Assembly: GCF_001659705.1 (NCBI RefSeq)
Contig: NZ_CP015971.1
Span: 1,364,001-1,428,000 of the forward strand
Direction: 5' to 3'
From: Arachidicoccus sp. BS20
GTDB taxonomy: Bacteria; Bacteroidota; Bacteroidia; Chitinophagales; Chitinophagaceae
Length of the DNA: 64,000 nt
In this document: in pieces, positions 17,644 through 25,968 of the stretch
Layout of the letters: each line of letters starts with the position of its first letter
Numbering within the stretch: position 1 is the stretch's first letter
Made by a program: the position numbers and the translations under genes
Notes under the pieces: model-generated
Seen by the model: only the letters and a program-made list of their open reading frames with translations
Told to the model about the DNA's origin: nothing
Databases searched by the model: none

Positions 17644-18726
17644 TTATTTTTTCGCCGTTTTTTTCTCTGCAACTTCCTCCGGCAATTCGTCCTCATCATT
17701 ATCTTCTTCGTCTGAGACAGCAGGACTTACCTGCTCATTTAACTTCGCTCTTATTTTCCCTTCTATTTCATTTGACAGTTCCGGATTATCCATCAATAAT
17801 TGTTTTACGGCATCACGTCCTTGTCCCAACTTACTTCCATTGTAGCTGAACCAGCTTCCGCTTTTTCCTACAATTCCCAGTTCAACGCCCATATCGATAA
17901 TTTCCCCAATTTTGCTGATGCCCTGTCCGAAGATAATATCAAACTCCGTAGCGCGGAATGGCGGCGCTACTTTGTTCTTTACTACTTTTACCTTAACGCG
18001 GTTCCCGATGGCAGCATCGCCGTCTTTAATCTGTGCCGAGCGTCGAATATCCAGACGAACAGAAGCGTAAAACTTCAATGCATTACCACCGGTTGTGGTT
18101 TCGGGGTTGCCGAACATTACGCCTATTTTTTCACGAAGCTGGTTGATGAAGATGCAAATAGTATTTGTTTTACTGATCGTTGCCGTAAGCTTACGCAACG
18201 CCTGGCTCATCAGCCGCGCCTGCAAGCCCATTTTACTGTCGCCCATTTCGCCTTCCAACTCGCCTTTCGGAACAAGCGCCGCAACGGAATCTATTACAAC
18301 AACATCCAGCGCGCCGGACAAAATCAACCTATCGGCAATTTCCAAAGCCTGCTCGCCATAGTCGGGCTGCGAAATCAAAAGACTGTCCACATCCACGCCC
18401 AGCTTTTGCGCATAACTGCTGTCAAATGCATGTTCCGCATCTATAATCGCACACATTCCTCCTTTCTTTTGCGCTTCGGCAATTACGTGTGTCGCCAGCG
18501 TAGTTTTTCCCGAAGATTCAGGTCCGTAAATTTCAATAACTCTTCCTCTCGGCAAGCCGCCGATTCCCAACGCGGTATCCAAACCGATGGAACCTGTGGA
18601 AATAGCTTCAATTACACGATTTGGTTTTTCGTTCATCATCATTACGCTCCCCTTGCCAAAGTCCTTATCAATCTTGTCAATGGTCAACCGTAACGCTTTT
18701 AATTTTTCGAGATTTGCTGTGCTCAT
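17644..18726 (-). CDS. recA: Recombinase RecA
   Basis: RecA forms filaments on single-stranded DNA, drives homologous recombination and triggers self-cleavage of LexA-type repressors. The 360-residue protein contains the Walker A motif [11 protein letters not shown], the Walker B region [10 protein letters not shown], the loop L2 region [15 protein letters not shown] and an acidic C-terminal tail followed by Lys residues. It is divergent from an S24 repressor, and the shared intergenic region carries three copies of one palindrome (see 18792-18917). Confidence 0.99.
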   Translation of the reverse strand: MSTANLEKLKALRLTIDKIDKDFGKGSVMMMNEKPNRVIEAISTGSIGLDTALGIGGLPRGRVIEIYGPESSGKTTLATHVIAEAQKKGGMCAIIDAEHAFDSSYAQKLGVDVDSLLISQPDYGEQALEIADRLILSGALDVVVIDSVAALVPKGELEGEMGDSKMGLQARLMSQALRKLTATISKTNTICIFINQLREKIGVMFGNPETTTGGNALKFYASVRLDIRRSAQIKDGDAAIGNRVKVKVVKNKVAPPFRATEFDIIFGQGISKIGEIIDMGVELGIVGKSGSWFSYNGSKLGQGRDAVKQLLMDNPELSNEIEGKIRAKLNEQVSPAVSDEEDNDEDELPEEVAEKKTAKK

Positions 18727-18762
18727 TTGTATATAAGATTAAATGTTACTTGTTCGATTCAT

Positions 18763-18770
18763 CAAAAGTA
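18763..18770 (-). promoter_or_regulatory. recA promoter -7 element
   Basis: The minus strand reads TACTTTTG. It lies 37 bases upstream of the recA ATG. The operator palindrome at 18792-18806 covers the position of its -33 element. Confidence 0.7.
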
Positions 18771-18791
18771 AATAATTATTCTGAATAACAA

Positions 18792-18806
18792 ACTAATTTT
18801 TTTAGT
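18792..18806. promoter_or_regulatory. Candidate SOS-type operator, recA side
   Basis: The site reads ACTAA-N5-TTAGT. It sits about 21 bases upstream of the recA -7 element, where a repressor would block the -33 region. A weaker relative, GATAA-N5-TTAGT, is at 18815-18829. Confidence 0.6.
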
Positions 18807-18879
18807 ATTTTTTTGATAAATAAATTAGTGGATAAAAATTTGCCCTAAAAATTTTTTTATAAAAAATATTTCTTTAATT

Positions 18880-18894
18880 ACTAAAATAATTAGT
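18880..18894. promoter_or_regulatory. Candidate SOS-type operator, repressor side, copy 1
   Basis: The site reads ACTAA-N5-TTAGT, with the same arms and the same five-base spacer as the recA-side copy. It directly abuts the -7-like element TACCTTGC (18894-18901) of the S24 gene. Confidence 0.6.
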
Positions 18895-18902
18895 ACCTTG
18901 CA

Positions 18903-18917
18903 ACTAATTCAGTTAGC
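18903..18917. promoter_or_regulatory. Candidate SOS-type operator, repressor side, copy 2
   Basis: The site reads ACTAA-N5-TTAGC, nine of ten arm positions matching the other copies. It lies 23 bases after copy 1, just downstream of the -7-like element. The two sites bracket the promoter of the repressor gene. Confidence 0.55.
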
Positions 18918-18934
18918 ACACAAAAAATATTTTT

Positions 18935-19693
18935 ATGAGTTACGCAGGAAAAAATTTACGCTATTTAAGAAAATTACGCGGCTGGACGCAGGAGCAATTT
19001 GCCAACAAAATCAACATCAAACGCTCCCTGCTCGGAGCATACGAAGAAGAACGTGCGGAACCCCGCATCGAAATTCTGGAAACGGTATGCCGGCTTTTTA
19101 AACTGAGCATGGACGATATGCTGCTGAAAGATTTGGAAGTTCCCAAAGGCGGCGGCTCGTATATCGACAAAAGACGCGCCATGAAAATGACCGCGTCCGC
19201 ATCAGCCGACATTCTTTTTGTGCCGGTTAAAGCAGCGGCAGGCTATCTGGCAGGCTATGCAGATACGGAATTTCTGGACGAACTGAACACATTTACCTTA
19301 CCCATGCTCGCACCCGGATATTACCGCGCTTTTGAAATTGTGGGCGACAGTATGCTTCCCACGCCGAGCGGCAGCGTGATTGTGGGCGAAAAAGTAGAAA
19401 ACTTTGACGATGTAAAAAATAACAATGCCTACATCGTAGTTTCGCGAAGCAATGGAATAGTGTATAAAAGAATTAATAAAAACAACCGCGCAAAAAACAA
19501 AGTGACGCTTGTGAGCGACAATCCGATTTACGAGCCTTATCAAATTGATGAAGAAGATGTATTGGAACTTTGGAAAGCTCAAATGATTATTACCAAAGCT
19601 TCCGTTCAAAATCGCTGGGACGTAGGACAACTTGCCGGTATGGTCAATAACCTGCAAGAGCAGGTTGCAACATTATCCAAAAAAATGAATTAA
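18935..19693 (+). CDS. XRE-S24 repressor, LexA-like and probably self-cleaving
   Basis: The 252-residue protein has an XRE helix-turn-helix at about residues 8-62 (RKLRGWTQEQFANKINIKRS) and a C-terminal S24 peptidase domain. The catalytic Ser139 is in GDSMLP and the general-base Lys178 is in VYKRI. The Ala102-Gly103 bond in KAAAGYL lies 36 residues before Ser139, close to the spacing between cleavage site and serine in LexA. All parts needed for RecA-stimulated self-cleavage are therefore present. It is divergent from recA across a shared set of palindromes, which suggests it is the SOS regulator or a similar damage-responsive repressor (inference). The DNA-binding domain is XRE, not the winged helix of classical LexA. 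Confidence 0.9.
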   Translation: MSYAGKNLRYLRKLRGWTQEQFANKINIKRSLLGAYEEERAEPRIEILETVCRLFKLSMDDMLLKDLEVPKGGGSYIDKRRAMKMTASASADILFVPVKAAAGYLAGYADTEFLDELNTFTLPMLAPGYYRAFEIVGDSMLPTPSGSVIVGEKVENFDDVKNNNAYIVVSRSNGIVYKRINKNNRAKNKVTLVSDNPIYEPYQIDEEDVLELWKAQMIITKASVQNRWDVGQLAGMVNNLQEQVATLSKKMN

Positions 19694-19694
19694 T

Positions 19695-19730
19695 AAAAGA
19701 GGCTGTTAAAAAGGTCAGCCTCTTTTTTAT
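19695..19730 (+). terminator. Terminator of the S24 repressor gene
   Basis: AAAAGAGGCTG (19695-19705) pairs with CAGCCTCTTTT (19716-19726), followed by a T run. Confidence 0.85.
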
Positions 19731-19778
19731 TTTGAAATTTGGACATATTTACGCTGCGGAAGCAGAATACTGCCGGCT

Positions 19779-19868
19779 CTATAAAATGCCCCCATTAGCA
19801 GATGAGTTCAAATAATATTTTTTGCTACTTTTAATACAAAGCCTGGTTTCCAACATAGAACAACAGCC
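19779..19868. repeat. Diverged direct repeat, left copy
   Basis: This stretch aligns along about 90 bases with 22599-22690. Shared blocks include ATGC-CCCAT, GATGAGT-CAA, a T-rich middle, and CTGG-TTT-CAA-ATAGAA followed by ACAGCC. The two copies bracket the dodecin, Arc, SPFH and IS110-remnant region in the same orientation. Confidence 0.55.
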
Positions 19869-19875
19869 TTTTTCT

Positions 19876-20079
19876 TTAATGTTCTATCAGGAAAGAGAGT
19901 TTTAGCGTAACACGATATTCCGAAACTTGTCCGTCAACCACTACCACGCTTTGGTCTTGTACATACGCGGAACGGATATTCTTTACCGTTTTTGACGCTT
20001 CCGAAACGGCTTGCTGTGTAGCATCTTCCCAGCTCTTGGAAGAACTTGCCAATACTTCAATTACTTTTAATACTGCCAT
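19876..20079 (-). CDS. Dodecin
   Basis: The 67-residue protein matches the dodecin family along its length: VLKVIEVLASSSKSWEDATQQAV, then VSEASKTVKNI and a C-terminal EYRVTLKLSFLIE strand. Dodecins form hollow dodecamers that store flavin (or coenzyme A) and buffer free riboflavin or FMN in the cytoplasm. It is a single gene with no obvious operon partner. Confidence 0.92.
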   Translation of the reverse strand: MAVLKVIEVLASSSKSWEDATQQAVSEASKTVKNIRSAYVQDQSVVVVDGQVSEYRVTLKLSFLIEH

Positions 20080-20184
20080 GATGTTTTTGATTTAGGTTAA
20101 AAAATATGGAGCAATATAAAAAATAATCTTTACAACAACAATACAGAATTGATATTGTAACCGTTTTTTATCATCATTTCAAAA

Positions 20185-20361
20185 TTATTTTTTTGTCGTT
20201 TTCTTTTCCTGTTGTTTGATTCTTCCTGCATCAATCAATGCCTTATTGAGCAAATATTCTATCTGCCCGTTTACGCTGCGGAATTCATCAGCCGCCCATT
20301 TTTCCAATGCTTTATGGGTAGCCATGTCAATACGGATTACAAAATTCTTTTTCTCGTTCAC
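20185..20361 (-). CDS. Arc-type ribbon-helix-helix small protein
   Basis: This 58-residue product is read from a GTG 18 bases after the SPFH stop codon. The N-terminal strand KKNFVIRIDM followed by two helices (ATHKALEKWAADEF, VNGQIEYLLNKALIDAG) is the Arc/MetJ fold. The tail is basic (KQQEKKTTKK). Small Arc-like proteins often sit just behind SPFH genes in Bacteroidota. It may autoregulate the pair (inference). The GTG is the best start because no in-frame ATG precedes the fold. Confidence 0.8.
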   Translation of the reverse strand: MNEKKNFVIRIDMATHKALEKWAADEFRSVNGQIEYLLNKALIDAGRIKQQEKKTTKK

Positions 20362-20379
20362 ACTGCTCTTTTACAAAAA

Positions 20380-21243
20380 TTACTGATAAAGCGTCCCTGT
20401 ATTCATCACAGGTGTCGCCCCTTTTTCGCCGCAAAGCACTACCATCAAATTGCTTACCATAGCAGCTTTCTTTTCATCGTCGAGTTCAACAATTTGTCTT
20501 TCGGATAATTTGTTCAGCGCCATTTCCACCATGCCGACTGCGCCTTCTACAATTTTTGTACGTGCCGCCACAATCGCCGTTGCTTGTTGTCGTTGCAACA
20601 TGGCGCCCGCAATTTCCGCCGCATACGCAAGATGACTGATGCGCGCCTCACGAATAATAATGCCCGCAGGCGCAAGCCTGTCCGTCAACTCCTTTTCCAA
20701 AATTTCGTTCACTTTCGCGCCGCCTTCACGCAGCGTGATTTCAGCACGCTCATCTTCCAGATTATCATACGCAAAACTTCCCGCAAGCATACGTACAGCA
20801 GCTTCACTTTGGGTATTTACATAAGCTGTATAATTTTGTACATCATAAACCGCTTTGTAAGTATCGCCGACCTGCCAAACAATTACAGCGCCTATTTCAA
20901 TTGGATTACCCATTTTATCATTCACTTTCAATATTTGCGTTTGCAGATTATTCGCACGCAAACTTATACGCTGTGTACTGAACAGAGGATTTACAAAGAA
21001 TAAACCATTATCCTTTACCGATGCCACATATTTTCCAAAGAAATTAAGCACACGTGAATAATTCGGACTGATAATCATCAAGCCTTTCATAAAGAAAATG
21101 GCGACAGCCAAACATAAAAAGCCGATAATTCCAAATACATCATTTACAGGAATTTTTGTAAAACAAATAATGCCCGTAATAAACAGGATAACAGCAATCA
21201 ATAATGCAAGAAATCCTGACATTGGTTTTATAATCTTTTCCAT
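20380..21243 (-). CDS. SPFH / band 7 membrane protein
   Basis: The 287-residue protein has two N-terminal hydrophobic segments (about residues 10-29 and 37-57) and then an SPFH domain (about 60-240), including [21 protein letters not shown] and [19 protein letters not shown]. The C-terminal part has the Ala/Gln-rich helix [20 protein letters not shown] typical of stomatin relatives. These proteins build microdomains in the membrane. The gene forms a two-gene unit with the Arc-like protein and has a TAGCTTTG promoter. Confidence 0.9.
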   Translation of the reverse strand: MEKIIKPMSGFLALLIAVILFITGIICFTKIPVNDVFGIIGFLCLAVAIFFMKGLMIISPNYSRVLNFFGKYVASVKDNGLFFVNPLFSTQRISLRANNLQTQILKVNDKMGNPIEIGAVIVWQVGDTYKAVYDVQNYTAYVNTQSEAAVRMLAGSFAYDNLEDERAEITLREGGAKVNEILEKELTDRLAPAGIIIREARISHLAYAAEIAGAMLQRQQATAIVAARTKIVEGAVGMVEMALNKLSERQIVELDDEKKAAMVSNLMVVLCGEKGATPVMNTGTLYQ

Positions 21244-21275
21244 AGTTGAAAATTTATCTGATATTATTTTGATAT

Positions 21276-21283
21276 CAAAGCTA
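21276..21283 (-). promoter_or_regulatory. Promoter -7 element of the SPFH operon
   Basis: The minus strand reads TAGCTTTG, 33 bases upstream of the SPFH ATG. Confidence 0.65.
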
Positions 21284-21324
21284 TATTATCAGAATAAATT
21301 GAAAAAATATTTTTTCGACAATAA

Positions 21325-21356
21325 AAGAGACTAAAAAGTCAAGACAGTCTCTTTCT
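21325..21356 (+). terminator. Orphan terminator hairpin
   Basis: AAGAGACT (21325-21332) pairs with AGTCTCTT (21346-21353), followed by TCTTATT. No intact plus-strand gene ends here; it may be a leftover of a lost gene. Confidence 0.55.
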
Positions 21357-21607
21357 TATTCAGACACATGACGGAATCATAGTGTCGCTTATACAATTCT
21401 CTTATAGAGTTCATCAACCTTTTTACATACCCTCTTTAACGTTTTATATGTCATATCATGATATTTTGAACAACAACCTCTATCAAATCTCATAGCGGAA
21501 ATAACAAATAAACAGACTGCTTAAGCTGTGAGTACAGGCATTTTTTTGCCGTTTTACCATGAGTTTGCAAATCATAGTTGTGTAACCCTTATTAAAAGCG
21601 CGACAGG
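21357..21607. other. Intergenic stretch with no recognisable gene
   Basis: Both strands have frequent stops. A 20-codon minus-strand piece (MTYKTLKRVCKKVDELYKRI) is visible around 21400-21460, but it is too short to call. The region looks like decayed coding DNA. Confidence 0.4.
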
Positions 21608-21868
21608 TTATTTAGCTGAAACTTTTTCTTTCACATAGTTTCTGAAATCTTCTTGCGTAGCAAAGCCTTTGTCCAAATCATCGTCCATTTAATCAAGTGC
21701 TGCTTGCAATTCGTCAGAAAGTTGAATACCTTCTTCCTCATCAATTTCTACTTTTAGAAATTCATAAAGGCTGATTACACGCATATCTTCAATGTCATCT
21801 ATAATGTAATGAAGTCTTTCCCGTGCCGTAGCTGCATCTGTTGTTGCTATTGCTGTTATAACAAAAAA
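21608..21868 (-). pseudogene. Broken antitoxin-like gene
   Basis: The minus strand encodes a run beginning ATTDAATARERLHYIIDD and continuing to LQAALD, then an in-frame TAA, then MDDDLDKGFATQEDFRNYV up to the stop at 21608-21610. The acidic second half resembles antitoxins of addiction modules. The nonsense codon splits it, and the sequence upstream continues in another frame (WFIADKKTEGNF), so a frameshift is also likely. No toxin gene remains beside it. Confidence 0.55.
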
Positions 21869-21968
21869 TTTCCTTCGGTTTTCTTATCCGCGATGAACCA
21901 TTTTGCTCAACACCGCCGTTAAACTTTCAGTTGACTGTAACGTTTAAAGTAGTTCATATATTAAGGAT

Positions 21969-22023
21969 CAAGTCCGTATTAAGTCCGTATCAAATCCGTA
22001 TCAGGTGCGTATTATTTCCGTAG
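21969..22023. repeat. 11-bp tandem repeat, five units
   Basis: Five consecutive 11-base units (CAAGTCCGTAT, TAAGTCCGTAT, CAAATCCGTAT, CAGGTGCGTAT, TATTTCCGTAG) share the core TCCGTA. The period is close to one helical turn, so the units could present a stack of protein-binding sites on one face of the DNA. Confidence 0.8.
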
Positions 22024-22132
22024 ATAATTAACAGATGCCTGCAACATACAAGCGATATAAGGAAAGGATACTTTAAAGATTTCTGCATACAGTAGTAAAG
22101 CGCGTCTGTACAAATATTTTCTAAAACAAAAA

Positions 22133-22380
22133 AGAGGCTGACACCCGATTGCCACAGCAGCGGACAGACGCAGCGTATCGGCAGTATGAGCCGCAGGGGC
22201 AATCATTATATCAAGTCAATATTGATAGAATGTGCCCGGATGGCTGTGCGCAAAGACCCTGCTCTGTTGTTATTCTATAAGCAGTTATTGCCGGGAATGA
22301 ATACTAATAAGGCAATTGTAAAAGTGGCGGGGAAATTATTGAACAGGATAAGATATATACCTACCAACGAAAAGGAATAG
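22133..22380 (+). pseudogene. IS110-family transposase, C-terminal remnant
   Basis: The reading frame encodes HSSGQTQRIGSMSRRGNHYI followed by KSILIECARMAVRKDPALL and a closing KLLNRIRYIPTNEKE. This is the C-terminal transposase_20 region of IS110-type DEDD transposases. The whole N-terminal RuvC-like part is missing, so the element is dead. Confidence 0.8.
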
Positions 22381-22598
22381 GTAACGGGTACTCTATCCTG
22401 AAAAAAGTATATTTATTAAAATGGAATAAAGGCATATAAAAACGCAGGCAAACCGGGAAGCGCACGAGGCTGTTTGTGGCTGATAATAGAAGACCACTCT
22501 TTTTAGTCTGCACCCGGCAACCTGTAAAAAATGATACACGAAATTGCAGCTTGGAATGTCAATGTCTGCTAAGAGAAGATTGTTTTTATAGATGCCTG

Positions 22599-22690
22599 TA
22601 AAAGAATGCACCCATCCGAAGATGAGTGCAATCAGTAATTTTTTGTTATTCTTCTACATGAAACTGGGTTTTCAATATAGAAAACAGCCT
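22599..22690. repeat. Diverged direct repeat, right copy
   Basis: This is the partner of 19779-19868, with shared blocks GAATGCACCCAT, GATGAGTGCAA and CTGGGTTTTCAATATAGAA-ACAGCC. The rest of 22381-22712 holds no gene that I can support. Confidence 0.55.
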
Positions 22691-22712
22691 CGATTGTTTT
22701 ATATCTTAATAA

Positions 22713-23156
22713 TCACTTGTATCTCCGCTGCCTTATTTTCGGTTTATTCGCATAATCTTCCAGTTCTTTCACAGCTTCCGGCGATGGATTATTTACAATA
22801 GACTTTGCCGCCTGGAACAAAACAAAATAGCCTATAATGCACGCCAGCAGCTCTTTCCAGGAAATCCAATATCCCCACCAACTATAAACGGCAGCGTTTT
22901 GCGGATTGGAATTTTCATAAATTACAGTTACTTTTTCATGCTCTTGAAAACTGCGGAAAAGATAATTTGCCTTCGCGCGAAAAGTGTCTTTTCCGTCCAA
23001 AGAAAAAACGGCATAAGGCTGTACTTTTTGCGTACTGTCTTTGAGGAAATGAATGGTTGCCGTAGTTGTTTCTCCGTCAAAAAAATCGGGCTTGCGGCTG
23101 AATAAAACATACAACCCGAAGATGATGATGAAGAATATAAAAAGGAATTTTATCAT
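22713..23156 (-). CDS. DUF3592-like membrane protein
   Basis: The 147-residue protein has an N-terminal transmembrane helix (KFLFIFFIIIFGLYVLF), an extracytoplasmic beta-rich middle (AVFSLDGKDTFRAKANYLF, then VTVIYENSNPQNAAVYS), and a second helix (WKELLACIIGYFVLFQ). This layout matches the DUF3592 family, whose function is unknown. It is the last gene of the suf transcription unit and probably just a passenger. Confidence 0.7.
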   Translation of the reverse strand: MIKFLFIFFIIIFGLYVLFSRKPDFFDGETTTATIHFLKDSTQKVQPYAVFSLDGKDTFRAKANYLFRSFQEHEKVTVIYENSNPQNAAVYSWWGYWISWKELLACIIGYFVLFQAAKSIVNNPSPEAVKELEDYANKPKIRQRRYK

Positions 23157-23166
23157 GAAAAATAAT

Positions 23167-23505
23167 TTATTCGCTTACACGAAAAATTCTGATAATTTGG
23201 AAAATGAATAAAAGTATTATCAAGCACGAAATAATTAATGGAATTAATTTCATCCAAAGAATAGTTCTCATCTTCCAATTTGTAGAAATTCTATAATTAA
23301 CAATCAGAGATAATAATACGGACAATAAAACTAAAGGAATAAAAATAGAAACATTGAAAGAGAAATTATTTGCTGCATCTCCTTCATGTACACCGAAAAA
23401 TTGAAACCTATAATAATTGAGGATTAAAGCAATTAATAATGACAATATAGCAACGCCGATTAGGATAATATCAATTATTTGCTTCTTGTTACGTTTATTA
23501 ATCAT
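23167..23505 (-). CDS. Small membrane protein of unknown function
   Basis: The 112-residue product has three predicted transmembrane segments (IDIILIGVAILSLLIALILN; NVSIFIPLVLLSVLLSLIV; LIPLIISCLIILLFIFQII). I do not recognise the family. It lies 10 bases from the DUF3592-like gene and 20 bases after sufT on the same strand, so it is probably co-transcribed with both. Confidence 0.65.
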   Translation of the reverse strand: MINKRNKKQIIDIILIGVAILSLLIALILNYYRFQFFGVHEGDAANNFSFNVSIFIPLVLLSVLLSLIVNYRISTNWKMRTILWMKLIPLIISCLIILLFIFQIIRIFRVSE

Positions 23506-23525
23506 TACACATTACTCGTTACTCA

Positions 23526-23840
23526 TTAATAAAACCCCAACTCCAGTTTCGCTTCCTCGCTCATCATTTCTTTATTCCACGGCGGGTCAAAAGTCAGTTG
23601 TACGTGCGCGTCTGTAACGCCTTCAAGGTTTTTGATTTTATCCTGCACTTCCATCACAATATCGCCTGCAACAGGACAAGCCGGCGCGGTCAAAGTCATC
23701 GTAACAAACACAACATTATCGTCTTTAACTTCTGTACTGTAAATCAAGCCAAGCTCTACAATATTGCACGGAATTTCCGGGTCGTAAACCGTGCGCAAAG
23801 CCGCATCAATCCTATCTCTCAAAGGAATTTCGTTGTTCAT
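23526..23840 (-). CDS. sufT: SufT-like DUF59/MIP18 Fe-S maturation protein
   Basis: The 104-residue protein is a DUF59 domain: VYDPEIPCNIVELGLIY and then MTLTAPACPVAGDI with the conserved cysteine. Proteins of this family assist maturation of Fe-S proteins and commonly close suf operons in Bacteroidota. Its start overlaps the sufE stop by four bases (ATGA), which shows translational coupling. Confidence 0.9.
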   Translation of the reverse strand: MNNEIPLRDRIDAALRTVYDPEIPCNIVELGLIYSTEVKDDNVVFVTMTLTAPACPVAGDIVMEVQDKIKNLEGVTDAHVQLTFDPPWNKEMMSEEAKLELGFY

Positions 23841-24268
23841 TTTTCTTTCTGTTCAAGTGTGTAAAATACAATGGCGTAATTTTTTATTTGCTTTACCATC
23901 GACAGCAAACCATTGGAGCGCGTAGGCGACAAATGACTGCGCAAACCGATATCATCAATAAAATGCAGGTTCGCATCGATGATTTCTTTCGGCGTGTGAT
24001 TGGACAAAACGCGCACCACCAAAGCCACCAAACCTTTTGTAATCAAGGCATCGCTGTCCGCCGTGAAATGCAGCAAACCGTCTTTGTAATCTACGTGCAG
24101 CCACACTTGCGACTGGCAGCCTTTGATTAAATTTTCCGGTGTTTTATATTGCTCGTCAATCAACGGAAGGTCTTTGCTCATCTGGATAATCATTTCATAT
24201 TTATCCATCCAGTCCGTCAAAAATTCAAAGTCGTCAATTATTTCTTGTTGCGATTGTTCTATTGTCAT
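23837..24268 (-). CDS. sufE: SufE sulfur acceptor
   Basis: SufE takes persulfide sulfur from SufS and passes it to the SufBCD scaffold. The 143-residue protein shows the conserved active-site region NLIKGCQSQVWLH with its cysteine, and FTADSDALITKGLVALVV. It lies between sufS and sufT in the expected order. There are 76 bases between the sufS stop and its start. Confidence 0.94.
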   Translation of the reverse strand: MTIEQSQQEIIDDFEFLTDWMDKYEMIIQMSKDLPLIDEQYKTPENLIKGCQSQVWLHVDYKDGLLHFTADSDALITKGLVALVVRVLSNHTPKEIIDANLHFIDDIGLRSHLSPTRSNGLLSMVKQIKNYAIVFYTLEQKEK

Positions 24269-24344
24269 GTTATTTTTTCTTTAGTCAAGTAGTCAAAAGT
24301 CATTGGTCATTCATTGACTATTTGACTTATTGGCTATTGACTTA

Positions 24345-25580
24345 TTAAATCAAAATTTTCGCCGCTCTTTCAATTCCTTTTACCAACACATCCACTTCTT
24401 CTTCCGTATTGTAAAAAGCAAATGATGCACGCACCGTTCCGGGAATGTTAAAAATATCCATCACGGGCTGGCAACAATGATGACCCGTGCGCACGGCAAT
24501 TCCTTGCTTATCTAACAACTCGCCGGTGTCAAAAGGATGCGCATTTCCCAACAAAAACGAAATAGCGCCTGAACGATTTTTTGCTTCGCCGATGAAACGC
24601 ATTTGCGGAATGTTTTTCATTTTTTCCAAAGCAAAATTCACCAGCGCATCTTCTGTCGCATGAATTTTTTCAATACCGGTTTCGCTCACATAATCAATCG
24701 CCGCGCCGAGTGCAACAGCGCCTGAAATATCGGGCGTTCCCGCTTCAAATTTAAAAGGCAATTCGTTGTAAATCGTCTTTTCAAATGTTACGGTTTTAAT
24801 CATATCGCCGCCGCCTTGATACGGCGGAATTTTATTCAGCCATTCTTCTTTTCCATACAAAACGCCAATGCCCGTCGGTCCGTAAATTTTGTGTCCCGAA
24901 AACACCAAAAAATCCACATCCAGTTTTTGTACAGAAAGTGGAATGTGCTGCACAGCCTGCGCTGCATCGAGCAACACGGGAATATTTTTCGCGTGCGCTT
25001 TTGCAATTATTTCTTCCACAGGATTGACTGTTCCGAGCGAATTGGAAACATAAGTTACGGCAACAATCTTCACGGAATCATCCAACAATTTGTCAAACTC
25101 ATCGAGCAGCAATTCGCCTTTTTCATTGAACGGAATTACTTTGAGATTTGCTTTCTTTTCTTCACAGGCAATTTGCCAAGGCACAATATTGGAATGATGC
25201 TCCATTGCGGAAATCAATACGCTGTCACCTTCGTGCAAAAACGTTTTGCTGAAAGAGCTTGCAACGAGATTAATTCCTTCGGTCGTTCCGCGTGTGAAAA
25301 TAATTTCTTTATCGTCTTTCGCATCTATGAATTTCGCAATTTTCTTACGCGCAATTTCGTATGCTTCCGTCGCTTCCTGACTTAAATGATGCACGCCGCG
25401 ATGCACGTTGCTATTGTATTCTCGATAATATTTTTCCAATGATTCCAATACTTGTTTCGGCTTTTGCGTAGTTGCCGCATTGTCGAAATACACCAAAGGC
25501 AATCCGTAAACTTTTTGTTCAAGTATGGGAAAATCAGCGCGTATATTTTTTATTTCTTGTTGTGATAATATTGATGACAT
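24345..25580 (-). CDS. sufS: SufS cysteine desulfurase
   Basis: This is the group II (SufS/CsdB) class V aminotransferase. Motifs are FDNAATTQKP near the N-terminus, the PLP lysine in FSGHKIYGPTGIG, and the catalytic cysteine in RTGHHCCQPVMD. The start is set at the ATG at 25580 (MSSILSQQEI), which lies right after the stop codon of the PIN toxin gene. The longer frame up to 25613 runs into that toxin gene. sufS therefore depends on transcription that comes through the toxin-antitoxin pair, unless there is a promoter inside it. Confidence 0.96.
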   Translation of the reverse strand: MSSILSQQEIKNIRADFPILEQKVYGLPLVYFDNAATTQKPKQVLESLEKYYREYNSNVHRGVHHLSQEATEAYEIARKKIAKFIDAKDDKEIIFTRGTTEGINLVASSFSKTFLHEGDSVLISAMEHHSNIVPWQIACEEKKANLKVIPFNEKGELLLDEFDKLLDDSVKIVAVTYVSNSLGTVNPVEEIIAKAHAKNIPVLLDAAQAVQHIPLSVQKLDVDFLVFSGHKIYGPTGIGVLYGKEEWLNKIPPYQGGGDMIKTVTFEKTIYNELPFKFEAGTPDISGAVALGAAIDYVSETGIEKIHATEDALVNFALEKMKNIPQMRFIGEAKNRSGAISFLLGNAHPFDTGELLDKQGIAVRTGHHCCQPVMDIFNIPGTVRASFAFYNTEEEVDVLVKGIERAAKILI

Positions 25581-25581
25581 T

Positions 25582-25968
25582 CTATAAAAGTTTAAGCGCA
25601 TTAATACGCGCAAAATGTTTTTTGTTTAGCGTTACCAACGTGCAGTCATTGGCAATCGCAGTTGCAGCAATCAGAATATCGGGCATTTCAATCAACTTTC
25701 TTTTTGATTTTAATTCCTGAAAAATTTCTACCGCTTTCGATGTTGATACAACATCGAAATTTAAAATAGTAAGTTGTGAAAAAATGAGTTGCCAAAATTC
25801 ATTTTGTTGTTCATTACTTCCAACTAAAATTTCATATTGTGTAATTGCAGAAACCGCAAAGTTTGAGTGTTGCAAAGAAAGCTGATGAAATAATGTTTTT
25901 GATTTGTGTTGCTTTCTATAATAATCAATCAACACTGAAGTATCAATGCAAATCATTTCGTCCGCCAT
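25582..25968 (-). CDS. PIN-domain toxin (VapC type) inside the suf operon
   Basis: The 128-residue PIN protein has the acidic active-site residues in CIDTSVLIDYY, SAITQYEILVG and EMPDILIAATA. VapC-type toxins are ribonucleases that cut tRNA or rRNA when the antitoxin is lost. It overlaps the antitoxin gene by 16 bases and ends one base before the sufS start codon. Confidence 0.88.
   Translation of the reverse strand: MADEMICIDTSVLIDYYRKQHKSKTLFHQLSLQHSNFAVSAITQYEILVGSNEQQNEFWQLIFSQLTILNFDVVSTSKAVEIFQELKSKRKLIEMPDILIAATAIANDCTLVTLNKKHFARINALKLL

Noticed and set aside
17800-18693. Plus-strand frame of 297 codons antisense to recA
   Set aside because: RecA is certain on the other strand. The long antisense frame is a by-product of its codon use.
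21969-22023. The 11-bp repeats as a CRISPR array
   Set aside because: The units are contiguous without spacers and far too short, and there are no cas genes.
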